56,438 bases of DNA from Rhynchonema sp. JSB1_4 (taxonomy: Eukaryota > Nematoda > Chromadorea > Monhysterida > Xyalidae): contig JASAMV010003345.1 of NCBI GenBank assembly GCA_030248065.1, positions 1-56,438 on the forward strand. The letters run 5' to 3'. Shown in pieces: positions 1 to 13,400 of this stretch. A model generated the notes under the pieces. That model was not told the origin of the DNA. It ran no database searches and saw only the letters and a list, made by a program, of their open reading frames with translations. Both the position numbers and the translations under genes were made by a program. Position 1 is the stretch's first letter. Each line of letters begins with the position of its first letter.

Positions 1-621
1 AGCATTTAGCATTACATTTTTGCTGTAGCACCTCACAAGATCAGGAATATCACAGCTTTCTCGGGTCAATTGTATCCTTGTGAGCTGTGTGTTCATGAGT
101 TGACTTATTTTTCTTGGCAGCAAATATTTTGCCACAGTGCTGTAAATCACATATGTAGTTGACTCAAGTTTCACCGTGCAGAAATGCACACAGGCTCCTG
201 CAAAACTGCGAATGTCAAAATGCTGATGTCGCCGCTGACCTGGCAACACAACATGTCGAAACAGACCCTGAAATAATAATCAGACGGCATATCTTCACGC
301 TTCATTTTGTGTTGCATGGCCCAGTGGTACGGCCACCTGTTTCGATTTCCACATTTCTTCTTGCATTTGGTGTTTGTGTCCGGCAGCGTGTATTCACATT
401 CTGAATTAAAGAATAAAAAATCGCCATCATTAAATAATCCTTCAGTTTAATGACATCACACCTTTTTCAAGGGTATGCGGTTTGTACGCTTCTTGCCACG
501 TTCTGCTGTTTCACTGTGTGAGTTGTCCTTTCTTGAATATCAACGTTGACACGTTGCATGACATATGAATATCGTGGGGTGATCCGTGATCACCGTTTCA
601 ATGAAAAGCAGTATGTGATTT
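1..621. other. No gene recognised
   Basis: Only short open frames occur here, none with splice context or recognisable protein character. It ends at the TTAA that flanks the first long inverted-repeat element. Confidence 0.5.
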
Positions 622-625
622 TTAA

Positions 626-1526
626 AGGGGGCGATTCATTGCTAAAAGTGCCCTGTTTATGGTTTCAGCGTGTAGCTGAGACCCGCGCCATCACAAAGCC
701 ACCAAGATTAAGCCGATCGGTTCGGAATCGGCCGAGATCGAAGCGATTGAATCAGGTCGACTAGGAACAAAAATAATTTTGGTCCAGCTGCATTTTTATT
801 GCAAATCAGGGGAACCTCGTACTCTGGCCATGAAACATTCAGAAAAACAGTCCTTTCTATATGAAAACAAAGACACATTTCTTGGTGTATAGTCCAACCA
901 CCAGCTCATGAGACGACTGTTTTTAAAGCTTGCTTGGCCAGATTCAAAAATGCACCGGTTACACGGGTTTTCGCAAATAAAAGAAAGAGATCGGGCTGAG
1001 AGACATGATGACAACTTCCAGCTGGCTGACCTCAATTTGTTGCGTGCTCAAGCGAACAGCAACGTTGTTCAACACACAAATGTTTTGGGAGTAAAAGGGA
1101 ATTTACGCACCGGGGTGGAGAGCGTGTTTTTAAAAAATACGTGCGTTTCTCTTTCTTTCATTTCCGAAATACGTGGAACTGGAACATTATTGGATCCGCA
1201 CAAACCAATTTCAAAAAAAGTCGTCTCATGAGTCCGTGGCTGGACTATACTTGAGGTCAGCCAGCTGACCGCCACGTCACGCAGTGATTATATAAAAACG
1301 ACTATTTTTCTGAATGTTTCATGGCCAGAGTTCGAGGTTCCTCTGATTTGCAATAAAAATGCAGCTGGTCCAAAATTATTTTTGTTCCTGGTTGGACCGA
1401 TTCAATCGCTTCAATCTCGGTCGATTTTCATCCGATTAATTTAATTTTGATGTCATTCTGATCGCACATATCCCAGCTACAAGCTGAAGTCATAAAAATA
1501 GCACTTTTAGCAATGAGTCCGTCCCT
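626..1526. mobile_element. Long inverted-repeat TTAA element (Kolobok-like, non-autonomous), copy A
   Basis: The arms at about 626-885 and 1255-1526 are diverged reverse complements of each other. They start and end AGGG...CCCT and are flanked by TTAA on both sides (622-625 and 1527-1530). A TTAA target duplication with AGGG termini is typical of the Kolobok superfamily; piggyBac also uses TTAA but usually has CCC termini. No transposase is visible, so it is non-autonomous. A second element (888-1249) sits in the middle and is younger than this one. Confidence 0.75.
888..1249. mobile_element. Nested palindromic MITE, family TATAGTCC, copy 1
   Basis: A 362-bp element whose ends are inverted repeats beginning TATAGTCCA and continuing through CTCATGAGACGAC. 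It lies at the centre of the TTAA element. A second copy in reverse orientation lies at 44141-44492 and shares its whole interior. The short frames in both copies are shadows of the repeat, not genes. The TA at each end may be the target duplication, but this is ambiguous because the terminus itself starts TATA. Confidence 0.75.
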
Positions 1527-1759
1527 TTAACAGTATACGTAATTACCCTCATTGTTGCGTATTTGCTTATGTTTTTGCATTGGCACAGACGCGCGGTATC
1601 CACGGCCACAGCTTTCCCTCTCGTTTGAAGCAATGCATTGCACGCATAAGAAACAAAATTCAAAATGCAGAGTGCTAAAACACAAGGAAATTTTACACAC
1701 TAAAACGCTACAAACATATGTGGAATCAAGGCCCAATTGCCTGAACAACGTGTTGTAAT

Positions 1760-2040
1760 GCGATAATTGGACTTTGCTCTTTTGGTCTTGCCCTTTTGGT
1801 ATTGCCCTTTTGGTCTTGCCCTTTTGGTATTGCCCTTTTGGCATTGCCCTTTTGGTATTGCCCTTTTGGTATTGCCCTTTTGGTCTTGCTCTTATTTGGG
1901 CTTTGCCCTTTTGGTCTTGCCCTTATTTGGGCTCTGCCCTTTTGGCCTTGCCCTTATTTTGGCTTTGCCCTTTTGGCTCTGCTCTTTTTCACTTGCTCAA
2001 AGTGGTCTTGCTCAAACTGGTCTTGCTCAATTGCCCGTGA
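1760..2040. repeat. Minisatellite with unit near CTTGCCCTTTTGGT, plus repeat tail
   Basis: About 15 imperfect copies of a 14-18 bp unit (CTTTTGGTATTGCC and variants) run from 1767 to about 1985. They are followed by a tail containing TTTTTCACTTGCTCAAAG and GGTCTTGCTCAATTGCCCG. The same tail recurs at 7885-7935, 15563-15590 and 38275-38315, and inverted at 7660-7725, next to different cores. All three frames stay open, giving long Leu/Pro/Cys/Phe-rich frames that are artefacts of the repeat. Confidence 0.8.
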
Positions 2041-2159
2041 GCCGACCACGCGCCCAAACGACCACACGACTTGGCGCCCAAAACCAACGCAAGATTTGGG
2101 CGCATGGTCGTTGACGACCTTTTGGGCGCAACAGGTCGTCGACCAACTATAATTCCACC

Positions 2160-2500
2160 TTTAGGGTGCGGGCAGGGAGACACGGTTGCGGTTAGCGGTT
2201 TTGAAAAAAATCCATGTCCGAAGACCCACACCGCTGCTGCCCGGCCACACTTGCATTTGTGGGCTGCGGTTCATCGAAACATTTCGTTGGACCATATCCA
2301 AAAATGGACCAATCTGCGTTGTCCAAGTGTACGTTTGTGACGTTGACTCGACGCTGTGTTTCGTTCAGGGTTATGTGACGGTGAAAGAAATGTTTCGACA
2401 GTGAGCCGCAAACCACAACCGCAAGTGTGGCCAGATAGACGCGTTGCGGTCCTTGGACGGAGATTTTGTCAAAATCTCAAACCGCAATAACGTCTGTCTT
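2160..2500. repeat. Inverted repeat (foldback)
   Basis: The arms at about 2183-2285 and 2390-2497 are imperfect reverse complements sharing GGCCACACTTGC and CGAAACATTTC. No target duplication was identified. The remainder of 2500-3240 contains no recognised gene; short TTAGGC-like runs occur at 2940-3020. Confidence 0.55.
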
Positions 2501-3246
2501 GCCACAATCAAAGCATCATGAAAGTATTTCACGAGCACACCATTTATCTCACCATGAAGACAATATTCAATAGAACATTATGGTGTTATGAATATTACAA
2601 TAGAACGTCGAGATCAAAAACACGAGAAGCAGCACAAACTCGCATAAAAATACAGAACATAACACAGTACACAGATATCGCAGCAACATGAACTGTGCCC
2701 AAATCATGCATGAGTAGATAAAAACAAACTGCACTGGGTGCAGTAATGGTGGTCTGGTTTGTCGTCCTGCTTCCTCAATCAGACCGATGCGCCAGGGTTT
2801 GTCAGTTGTGCGAACGCCTCTGGTAAGTTTCCCTCAAAAACTCCTAAACCAGCAAAACTTTTTTCTTTGCTGCGCCATTCTTGTGTAGGCGGTGCTGCAG
2901 AATGTTCTGCCGTTCGACTTCAGGGTCAAGCTTCCGTCTACATTAGGCTTGTTTTAGTCATTAGGCTTAGGCCTTAGGACTGCTTTTGAAGTTATTCTTG
3001 TTGTTCGAATTAGGCTTAGTACTACGCTGAATATAATGATAAGGTTGCAAGCCTAATTGCAATCCAGAAAGAAAGCTTGATAAATTGCAGAATGTGCCTG
3101 GACAGATTATTCTGCAGGAGCGCCCACCTGATTATTATGATTAGTAAAGGACAGACATAACCCTGAATGCAAAACTTGAGTAAATTTTTTAAAATATTAA
3201 TCGACATAAACATTTATATTATTTTGAACATGTTATCAATATACGT

Positions 3247-6200
3247 TCAGTCATCGGTCTGCACCTGAATGTCACGTTCCTTCACCACACTTGGTCCAAT
3301 CAACTTGCCAAGTTTCCATCCCTTTCTGTCTTCCTTGGAGTCGAACAGACAAACCACGTGCGCCACCTGTTGATATGCCAGGATTAAAAATGAAAAAGTC
3401 GCAGGTCTTGGATAAAGTGAGCTCACCAAACGTCGAATGAAGCGCCACAATGCCAACCACACGCACAAAGTCCAGAGCACAACGCTGATTTCCAGTATGG
3501 CACCCCAAATGTTCGGCACTTTCAAGGTTGTGGTCACAAATGGGGTGGAGTACGCGACAACTAATTGGGCCTCAAATGCCGGTTCCAGTGGGGTGCGGAC
3601 CGGCACCGGATCCATTTTGCCTTGTCTGGCGGTCACGAGGTAGCTTTCAGTGACCTGTGTAGCTGGTGGTTATGTAAATGATCATAACCATCCTTTACGT
3701 CAGAACATTTTCTTAACAGTCGATGACTTTGGTCCAGCGAACTTGTGAACCTGCGATGCTGTGTATGTACGGTATACTGTAGGTATAATTCTCACATGTT
3801 AAACGTGGGTATAACAATACATTGAGCTAGGTGATCGATCCGATATCAAATAAGGTCATGCCAAAGTTATGTAATTTTTTTGAATGTTGGAAGTTTCATG
3901 TTACAGTAGATGCGCCACTAATTCTGCCCAGAAAGCATTTATGTTTGCTCCTGGAAAGAACTTTTGTTCTGGTCGATATTCGGGCCCTGAGTAAATTTGA
4001 AGTACTGCATGTTTAGTGAATGCAAACAGTCACGTGACAAATGCTAAGAAGTCGATCCCGATCATCGTGTTTGATATCAGGCTCAGGATCAACTTTTAGG
4101 GCATCTCATTTGAAGACAAACATTTGCTTGAGCTGTATTTTGCGCGCTCTAGTTGATGTACTATTTTCGCCCAGCGTAAAGTCCAGTCCAATGCACAATG
4201 AACAACATTTACGCTGGTCGAAATTAGTACGCAAACTCTGCCGTAAAAGTACAGCTCATCAAAAATTTGCCCATGCCTTGCCAAGTCCATGGCCGTTGAT
4301 TCGCCTTCAAAGTTCATACAGCCCATAGTGAGCCGGCCGATAGGCATTTTCGACCATTTTTCACGGCAGGCAGGTGGTCGCTGACATCGTCGGTGTGTGA
4401 ATGCTCATGGATTGTCTCTCACCAACCGGTCTAATCGGGGGCAAGCAGAACTCCTTGTCTCGTCCTGTGGTTGGCCGCGCGCCAGCCAACCAGGCCAGAG
4501 GTCGATGTTTGTGATTGGCGTTGGCACGTAGCCAACTTTCGACCACGCCACGCCCACAGTTTGTCACCACGGTCAGGTTGCACAACGTTAAGTTTGTATC
4601 GGCTGCAAAATCGACATTGATCTGCGATTGACTGATGTTTCGATGATGAAGGTATGCTTCGCGTAAGCTTGCAGATAAAATTTGAATTTGAATGAAATCA
4701 AACGTGTGATCAGTTAATTCCGATCGCTTGACATTGAGTCAAAGATATTTTGAGAATCGTTAATCCCACTGATTTCGATCAGCGTGTAAAAGTTGCTCCC
4801 AGACATAAAATAATCAAAAAATCTTTACGCTGTTCGAAATTATTGGCGTCAGTAAACAAAATATTGTCATAATGTATAACAGTCACGTGACCAAGTCAGG
4901 ACCGGACCAGACAGAGATGACTGTCAACTTGATATTGCCCTTGATTTATGAGGACATTTGATCGCACCTTCGCTGCCCGACCAATCGACATACATGTCTT
5001 GGATGAGCTTGCATTTGCACTTGCGCCGCACGCGACGTGACAGACATTCCATCACGCTTTGATCCTGAGAAATCATGGCAGATACAGCTGTTGAATAGCT
5101 TTTTCGTCGTCACTTTACAGTATGACCAACCTTGTCGCGGGACACTTGTCTCCATTTGTCCTCGATGTCTTTCGGTGCAAATCGCGTGTCGTTGATCACC
5201 GATTTCACCAACGTCAATTCCAACTTTGTGTTGTGCGCCATTGAGTAGCTCGACAGGGTCACCTCACCGTTCTCGATCAGGTAAACGTCGAAACCCGGCA
5301 CCTGAGAAATAATGACGATGGCTGAAATGGTCATGGATACCGGTACCGGATACCAGAATGAAGCTCGATAGCTATTGCGTCATGACCGATTCTTTAACCA
5401 AATATTCGGTCAATTCACTGCAGACTTGCAAGAAACTTTGTCAAATCAATATCTGGTCGGGGTTTGGAAGAGGGGAAAATGTATAGGCAATCCATCGGCT
5501 CATGACAATTTTTACACGCACAGCGCATGCAGCAGCACACGCCATTTTCTAAACAAAACGTACACTTTGGGCGAATGTCATACTTTGATGATCGCTTTTC
5601 AATTTATTCAGTTTTCATTTGCTGCTTGATATAACACTTCTCTGCACTGTTGCAAAACTTGAGGATGTTTCAACTAAAAGACTGCAGAGTGCAGAGAATA
5701 GAGGCATTCATTGATGGCAGTAATGTAGCGTACACCCTGTGTGTGTTGAGTGCCATGAGATGGCGGATTGCCTGCGTGGCCAATTATTGAGTTTGATAAG
5801 GGTGAGTGAGTTTTGTGTGCTTTCAGGAGCTTGATGAAACATCAGCTCGCTAGCGACATACTGTACGTATACCAAAGTGCTGCACAGTAGGTATGATTGC
5901 TTACATTGTGACACACATATGATGTTTCAATTCCTGCTTTTAGGTGGCTAATCTGACATCGACTCCAAAAAAATCTTATTTTTTCTCAAGAATGCCGAGT
6001 GATTCTCACCATATCACTCGTGATAATATTCGAAGCTTCAACCACATTCAACGGAAATCGTATGTCCAACTTCACAGCATCGTCCTGCCCCGCAGCCGAG
6101 CTCCTGGTCTTGGCCCGGTGCGCAATCAACCAGCATACACCCGCCGGGGTCGGGTAAGGCTCGATCAGCGAACAACAATCACTGGGTGTGTTGTTGGCTT

Positions 6201-6657
6201 TGAGGTTGCAACCCCGCACCGTGGATTCACACTGATAAAGTAGGGGATCGAGATAGGTGCGATTCCAGGCATAACTTCCATCGAACAGACGAAAGAACGT
6301 CTCAAAGTTCAGATGCGTGTTTCGGATAGAGTTCTGGGTCCAAATACCTCCATCCTCTTCCATTGGGTTGTTCAGGCCTTTTATGTATCGAATTAGCTGT
6401 TCGCGGACTTGCGTGGGCCACGAAGCGCGTTGTACAATCAGTGACGTGTAGTTGGCGGGTTCGCGATTGCAAATGATGATTTGGGGCAGGGTCATGTTGT
6501 AGTGCGGTTTGGTCTCCTGCGATTGGTCCTGCCCGTCGCTTAGGTCAGGGGGCAGCGCCATAAGCACCAGGGAGCAATGTATGACGCACAACACGAAAAG
6601 CACAACTGCGATCAATGACCAACAGCCAAACGCGAGACATTTTGTGATGCCCGACAT
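3247..6657 (-). CDS. DEG/ENaC (amiloride-sensitive sodium channel) family protein, gene model incomplete in the middle
   Basis: Supported minus-strand exons are 6657-6010, 5301-5131, 5064 to about 4980, 3654-3427 and 3366-3247. The first encodes an N-terminal membrane segment (SLIAVVLFVLCVIHCSLVL), then the extracellular LPQIIICN motif matching the family's FPAxTICN box. It also has the cysteine-rich QCESTVRGC...SLIEPYPTPAGVCW stretch typical of the finger/palm region. Exon 2 gives a GFDVYL(x)xxGE strand segment, and exon 3 a CLSRRVRRKCKCK cysteine run. Exons 4-5 carry a second hydrophobic segment (IWGAILEISVVLWTLCVWL) and a short cytosolic tail. Exons 1-2, 2-3 and 4-5 join in phase 0. I did not find the exon(s) linking 4980 to 3654, nor a clear GxS selectivity filter. 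Members are plasma-membrane Na+ channels gated by peptides, acid or force. The start at 6657 is chosen because the first transmembrane segment follows directly; an in-frame ATG lies at 6735. Confidence 0.75.
4165..4225. repeat. Small hairpin of the TTTACGCTGG family
   Basis: CAGCGTAAA and TTTACGCTGGTCGAAATT arms are separated by a short loop. The same hairpin recurs at about 4782-4843, 13917-13973 and 44682-44742, with one arm at 40749-40770. Copies are often followed within about 100 bp by GTCACGTGAC or a diverged form. This looks like an old dispersed foldback family. Confidence 0.6.
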
Positions 6658-6739
6658 TTTTTGGCACTTCCCGGCTATCGTATTTTTACGATTATTTGAA
6701 TTAGAGCTTGAAATACGCAAGCCTAAGACGCGCAAAAAT

Positions 6740-9700
6740 ATATGGGCTACTACGGCACATGAGACTGATTACATGTATAGACCACCGCGCGGTTTGCTGT
6801 TTGCATACATAAACACGTTTTCGCAACACGTACATACTACGAACCAAGGTACAGTACACAATGTTCGTCTGTAGTCTGGAATCAACTGAGTTGTGCGATT
6901 TGAGGTTCCTGAACAAAAGACATGTTTACGTGCGAATACAGCAGTTCACAGATCTCTGCGATGGTAGGCAATCTTTGCCACAGCACTTGATGCAGAGTTC
7001 AGAGAATACCACCCATCATCTCATGTGCATTGTTTGCAATTAGCTTTTCTTGTGGCTATCACGTTTCCTTGCAGTGATGCGTGCCTGCCAAGTTTCCTTG
7101 GTAACGGATTAGATGAACACTGGCTATCTGAAGCTTGGATTTTCTTCGGTATTGTACGTAATCGAGATAACGTAAGGGAATGAAATGTTTGTTTCGAAGC
7201 GTGCCCACAATGTGTGTTTTGTGTGACAAGAAAGGCTACATTTACGTTAGATTGTTGCTGCTATTTCTTATATGATAAACATTGCAACAAGGCAACCCTG
7301 CATAAAGGGACTGGCACACAAAGTTGTACATAGGAATGAAACGAAAAAAAATTATGAGAACTCGAACAGCGATTGAAAGTGTGTGTGATTGCGATGCTTT
7401 CACGCATGTCGAACCGGTCAAATGTTTCGGCTGCGAGTAGATACTGTAAATGCGGAATGGTAAATTTCTGCAATCCGCATTCGGCGTTTATCTGCTCACT
7501 TTTGAGGAATTTTGAATTTCTGCAAGTAAATTTATGCTTTTGGTCACACATCTTAGTTGCTGTTTGCGTTAACACGCTACATTTGAGGTCAGCACGCTGG
7601 AAGTTGTCATCGTTACCCAAAGCACGCACCATTCCGCAATAAACGCGCGGAAGGTGGCCGGACAATTGAGCAAAGCACATTTGAGCAAGACCACTTTGAG
7701 CAAGTGAAAAAGAGCAGGGCCAAAAGAGCAGAGCACTTATTTTGTTCCAATGGCTGAGGCTTAGGCTGATTTTGGTATCTGGCTTTGGTTTAGGCTTACA
7801 CTTAACATTAGTTTTGTGTTTGGGCTTAGGCAGGCTTAGGCCTATTCGTTTTTAGGTTCTGCTCTTTTGGACTCTGCTCTTTTTCACTTGCTCAAAGTGG
7901 TCTTGCTCAAATGTGCTTTGCTCAATTGCCCGTCCGCCGCGCGGAATGCAGGAATTTACCATTCCGCATTTGTGTGCTCACCAATTTCCGCATTCCGCAT
8001 TTATCTAATCGCAGCCTTCGCACTGTGTCCAGTGCAATTCCCCACGCTGAAAGCAGCGTGCGTGCACGCGCGGGCGAAATTGCAAAACAACAGGCAGAAT
8101 TTCACCCGTTACCGTAATGCGCGCGACAATTTTTTCACTGGATTGTGTTGAATATGGGGGCACAGGTAGTCCCTGCCAGCCGCTCAACAGGCCAGGTCTA
8201 AGCCGTGGTGTTTTGCGAAATGCTGCGAAATTCAGCGTGGCGCGAGCGGCATGCGCTTTTCACGTCAGGCAACGCGCATTGAAGCATTATCCCAACGGTA
8301 TTGCCAGAGTTGCGCCAACAGAATCAGTAGCGAAAATTTCGAACCAGGAAGACTCGAATGATCGGTTCTCTACCAACACGAGCTATGGTCCAGAGTATAC
8401 CTAACGCAATTCTACCATTTGAATTCGGGATTGATTCCGTTTGGGCGCAAGCAATCAATAAATGCACACACCACAAATGTGTCGGTGTGTTACCTTTTGC
8501 GTGCACATTGGCCGCAGCACACACACAATTGCACTGCATTTACACATGCGGTTTCTTGCTAGTTCTTGGTGTGCAGGTGCACCGGTGTGGTTCATCAAGA
8601 TGAGCAGCATGGGTATGCCTTGTGCACATGACATTTTATGTTGTGTGTAAGACATTTTGAGATTCAGGGAAATTAGGTTCAAGTTTCGGCCAGCGCAAAA
8701 CTTTTGTTCCTGCAAAAATTAGTATCCCTAGAGCGGTTTGTATTCGGTCTAGAAACCAGCCATGATGCACGGCAGGCAATGATGAAGGTAGGCAATCACG
8801 GCAGAATCACCGAAAAAGGCAACTTTGGTAAAAATTCGGTAGTCGGTGAAGAAGGTGAAAACGGCTGTCGCGGATTCAAAATTTTTACGCATTGCACCCA
8901 CCCAAAGCTTTATGGGCTCGGAATTAGGCCAAAGAGGGTGTGACCCCCTGGAACCCTTTATCTCCGATTTGCACCAAAGTTAATACACATGGGTAATCGG
9001 GAGGACACGCAAAGTAAAGGTTGTTTCTGGATCCTGGTCAAGGTTGGGGCTCAGGGCCCCCTTACTACTTGAAGCGTCTGCTCTCCAATTTGCGCAAAAA
9101 TAGGTAAGGGAGGGGTAATCGACAAAGGAGGGGAAGTACAACCCGAAAACAAAAGCTTATTGTGACGTCTAGCAAACCAGGGTTGGGGCACATGCGGTAC
9201 AGCCTGAATTATTCTTTCTTCGATTTGGATCAAAATGCTTTGGCTTAGGCTTAGCAGCATGCGCGCGCAGCTTATTGTTATGTTGCATTACTTTATGGAT
9301 ATCGGTGTATCTGACGCGCGATTTTTGGACCATTGAACTGCATTAGAGCGAAAATCGTGCGTCAGGCGGTTCTTTTTGTTTCTTCGTTCCCAAAATGATG
9401 GCCCCGATCAGTGTGATGCAGCTGATCATCGACACGCTGCTTTACGTCATTATTCTATCAGTGGTTGTCGGTGCCGTGTGTGGATTTTAAAGAGTTGAAT
9501 AGTGCATGGTGGCCTATAGTAGTATGATATGAGAAAATGGACTAATTCAGGTGACATGCATTGAACAAAGAGTTTTCGTTTGAAGCAGTCGATTCAGATG
9601 ATACTTTTCTCTAAATTTTACGGAGAACAATGAAGTCTCAATTAGCAACACACTATTTGCTCACTTGTGCGATTCATTTAGTGATCAATATTATTTGAAT

Positions 9701-10450
9701 TTCCTTCCTCCAAATAAAACTGCTCACCACCGAGTGTCTGTGGAGGCCGATCTTGTTCTTGCGTGTGCCTGCAACAATACGAACATTGTGGGCTGCTGCA
9801 CAAGATATTGGTCGCACAATGACTACATAAGAATTCATCAAATCAAGGTTGCTGCGGGCCTGAAAGATTTCATTGGTTGCATACTTTGTGTGCGATCGCG
9901 CAACGCAAAGTCGCTGCTCCGTACTTTCCAGCTTTATAAATCAGGAGAAAAATGTGACCGATTCTTCTCATTGTGCGATCAATACCAAAAATATTGTCGC
10001 ACTGAAGGGACTAAACTCTACAAACTCTTGTAGCTCTATGAGCTGTTGCTTCGGGAAGCGAATGACGCACAGTAGCATCTGGACCGTCAAGCAACTCGTT
10101 TTGTGTGAAGGGTGAGGCGAAAATCCCATATTCAATAATTCAACTGTTTGAAAAAAGCTAGTGGCATCACTAAAACTTCCCTAACATCTTTCGTGCGAAG
10201 AAATCACGACCAAAGCAAGACTTGGCCAGGCCAGACCGATTACCAAGTTTGAGTTCGTTTATTTGTTGCTCTCGTATCAATCCGTGTCGCGAACTGCCCA
10301 ATCAACAGCGGAAAGAATTAATTTTGAATACAAACGCGTAATTTGCATTGATCAAGCACCAAGCATGTCAAAAATCAGCTACTAACAGCCTTCAACGGCA
10401 GTGGGATTTTTCACAAATCATGTTAAACTGTTAACAATAATCAGGAATGT
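6740..10450. other. Intergenic, repeat-derived; no gene recognised
   Basis: The longest open frame (9665-10033, 122 codons, Cys-rich) matches no family I know and has no convincing splice or start context. A foldback lies at 7657-7945. Short TTAGGC-like runs appear near 7743-7860 and 9238-9255. I see no tRNA or rRNA gene. Confidence 0.45.
7657..7945. mobile_element. Foldback element with telomere-like (TTAGGC) core
   Basis: The arms 7657-7740 and 7858-7945 are near-perfect reverse complements. Each carries CAATTGAGCAAAGC, the GAGCAAGACC motif and an AAAAAGAGCA block. The core (7743-7857) is made of diverged TTAGGC units such as GGCTTAGGCAGGCTTAGGC. A related one-armed copy, with the same core and right arm, lies at 15400-15600. 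Flanking sequence on both sides (GCGCGGAA / CCGCGCGGAAT) extends the symmetry. Confidence 0.7.
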
Positions 10451-10452
10451 GT

Positions 10453-13400
10453 TCACAGCTCGTTGTTGGGTCGGTGCAGTTCCAGCAGTTCTGTCTCAAA
10501 GACCAGCGCGGCATACGGCGGGATCGAACCGGGGTAACCTGATTTCGAAGTTTTTTTTGTGAAAAACAATAATTATTTATTCAAATTCAAAATTGACTGC
10601 AGTTGTAAGGCAATGTACCTCGTTCCCCATATGCCTGATGGTAGGGAATCTTGAGTTTGCGTTTGTCCCCGACACACATGTCAACCATCCCCATATCGAC
10701 GCCTGGAAATGAGGAAAACATAAAAAATTGAGGCAGATATCGATAAAAATATTACGAAACAAAACATTAAGAACAACAGGTGATACTGCAAAGTTGTCAT
10801 TTTTTGTCACACAGTTCTGAAGCTTGCGATGTGGCTTTTAAACATTAGGCTTAGTTCATTAAACATTCTTGAGTGCGTGCCTAAAACCCAATAAACGATG
10901 ATCACCATAATCAACTCTTGCGCCAACAACCACAGAAACAACATCGCGTTATTCAATTACATTGCATTGGGCCACCTGGGTTAGATAAGTAGTTTTCCAG
11001 TACTTAAGGATACGCATTTCCCAAAAACGCCTTGTCGGACAATAGTCTGGAACAGACTAAAAATGTATTTGGAGCTTAAAATATGCTTATTTTCAACTGT
11101 TTAACACCGGTTTACAGAGGTATTCCCCGACTTTTCAGTCCCGGAGGTTTAGGTCCGACGTTTTCAGGCCCGGCCGATTCAGTCCAGCATATTTGACCCA
11201 TTTTTAGGCTTAGGTTTAGGCTCCTGCCGGGCCTGAACTGGCCGGGCCTGAACCGTCGCACAATAGTGGTGATGACAACATTACCTAGCAACCTTGGATA
11301 ATTTCTCGGAAATTTTTGGAAAAAACCGTTTCTTCCAAAATATGCGAAAAAAAACAGTTTTCCAGGCCTCGGAAGAAAACGGTTTTTTCCCGCCTGCAAG
11401 TATAGGCTTAGACCTTCATTTATACAGTATGTATACAATTACTCTGACAATGCTTTTGGGAGAAACTTTTCAAGTGCGTTGCCTGCTCCGTTAAGCGCAC
11501 GCAACTGGCGCAGTCAGCTGAGTTTCGTAGCATTTCGCAAACCACTATGATAGGACTTGTGTGTTGAGTGGCTGGGCAGTCACGTGATCGCTGCAGCTAA
11601 TATACATGCATAATGAGCTTTACGCATCAGGCAAAGCGTTTAAGTTTCTCCCAAGACTATTGTTGTATGTATACGTTTGGACTCAGGGCCATTCAATTCA
11701 AACTCTGTCGTAACAACATGCAGCACATACATACTGTAGTTCCATGACCTGCTGACGGTATATGTGCCAGAGTCAGAGCCAGCTGCACACGTGCATAGTG
11801 CATATACTGCACATGTTCTCAAGGTAAAATTGGTGCGTGAGATCAATGCAGGTCCGATACGATCAAGTTCAAAACTATACGTTGGTCCTAAACCAAACTG
11901 TACGTCTTAGGCTAAGGGCAAATACAACGACCCCATCAACCGACCAACAATGACCTCGCCGTTGCCCAGCGTTGCCGAGTAAGTGCCCGAGTCAAACACA
12001 GTGCCGTCAGTCAATGTGCCGCGGTACTCCCACGTGATCGTGTCACCCACTTGCGTGCGTTGTTTGCAGTTCGGCACCTGGGTTCTCGTTTACACATTAC
12101 ACATTGCGTTGATAAAATACGGTTCGGCACATTTGTGAGCACGCAGATGTTACGCGAGCAACCGGCCGGTGTGTGTTGCTGGGGTCACGTGGCCGCTTAG
12201 TGCACTCGTACTGACGATGACCTGGTGCAGTCACGTCAGAGAAACGAGTCGACATGGGCAACAAGGAACACGTTGATTAACTATTATTTTGTGCATCTCA
12301 TCTTATCTTGTTCACTCAACGCGTTATGCGTGCCAAGTAAATTTCCAAATTCGCTGCCGCACAATAAAGTACGCCCCATAGTTAATGTCAGGTTCCAAAC
12401 CCGAAATTCAACTTGTGAAACATTCGGACAGCTAACACACACGCAGCTTGCAAGCCAGCCAGGCAGCTGCGCGCAATGTTTCAGAACCGCGCATGGTTAG
12501 CGTTCGGGTTTATGTATAACTTGACATTAACTATCTTACTGTGCGGCAGCGAATTTGGAAATTTACTATACAAGCAGCACAATCTTTGATTAAGCTCGCT
12601 TTGTGCAAGCGCAACACAGCCAAGCAAACCGCGCATTATCTTGTTCACACTGGGAACATAGCGCAACCACTTGTCTGGAGAAAGTCGTGTTTGACAAACT
12701 GATGTTTCACACCAACTTCATAAGTGCGCTCGAATGTTGTACTTGATGCGACTTCGGCCCTTTGAATGTCTGTGAGCTCGACGTCAAAGATGATGGTGGC
12801 GTGCGGTGGGACACGACCGGATGCTGAACCTGGAAACATATTGGCCCGGTACATGCACTTTGCTGGCATACACTATTGTAAGCAGCAGCCCAGCAACCTT
12901 CGCAATGGCTGAATAATACACGCGCGTGTTGGACACACTTGGCAGAGGTGGGAATCGGGCCGGCTTTTGGAATGTCGGGCCGGGCCGGGCCGGGATGGTC
13001 GGCCCGAAAAGGCCCGACATCATCCAATTTCAACAAAAATCGTGACTTTTTACGATAAATTGGCCAAAATTTCTTGCGATTCAGCAGATTTAGGACCCCC
13101 CCCCCCCCCGACTTCTATGATTTTCAGGTATTTTTAAACAAAAAACTGAAATTTTTGCACCAAAAAATTTTCTTGAAAATATCATCAGAAAAAGTCGGGC
13201 CGAAAAAAATCGGGCCGGGCCGACTTTTTTCTAAGTCGGGCCGGGCCGGGCCGACCCCAGTACCTCGTCGGGCCGGGCCGGGCCGAGGTAACCCGGCCCG
13301 ATTCCCACCTCTGACACTTGGGCAGCTGGCTGAGCTTTCACTGATGCTTGCATGAAGACATCTTGTGAAATTAGTAGTCAAACCCGATTCCGACTTGGAT

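Noticed and set aside
888..1275. Overlapping frames on both strands shared with 44004-44503, looking like a conserved protein
   Set aside because: The conservation is that of a palindromic MITE present in two orientations.
1767..2152. Three overlapping long open frames rich in Leu, Pro, Phe and Cys
   Set aside because: They arise because the minisatellite unit has no stop in any frame; no start, splice or domain evidence.
3272..3508. Alternative frame for the last channel exons
   Set aside because: A 60-nt GT-AG intron (3426-3367) in the main frame gives a coherent phase-0 join; the alternative frame has no family signal.
9665..10033. 122-codon Cys-rich frame as a secreted protein gene
   Set aside because: No signal peptide, no family resemblance, no splice or start context.
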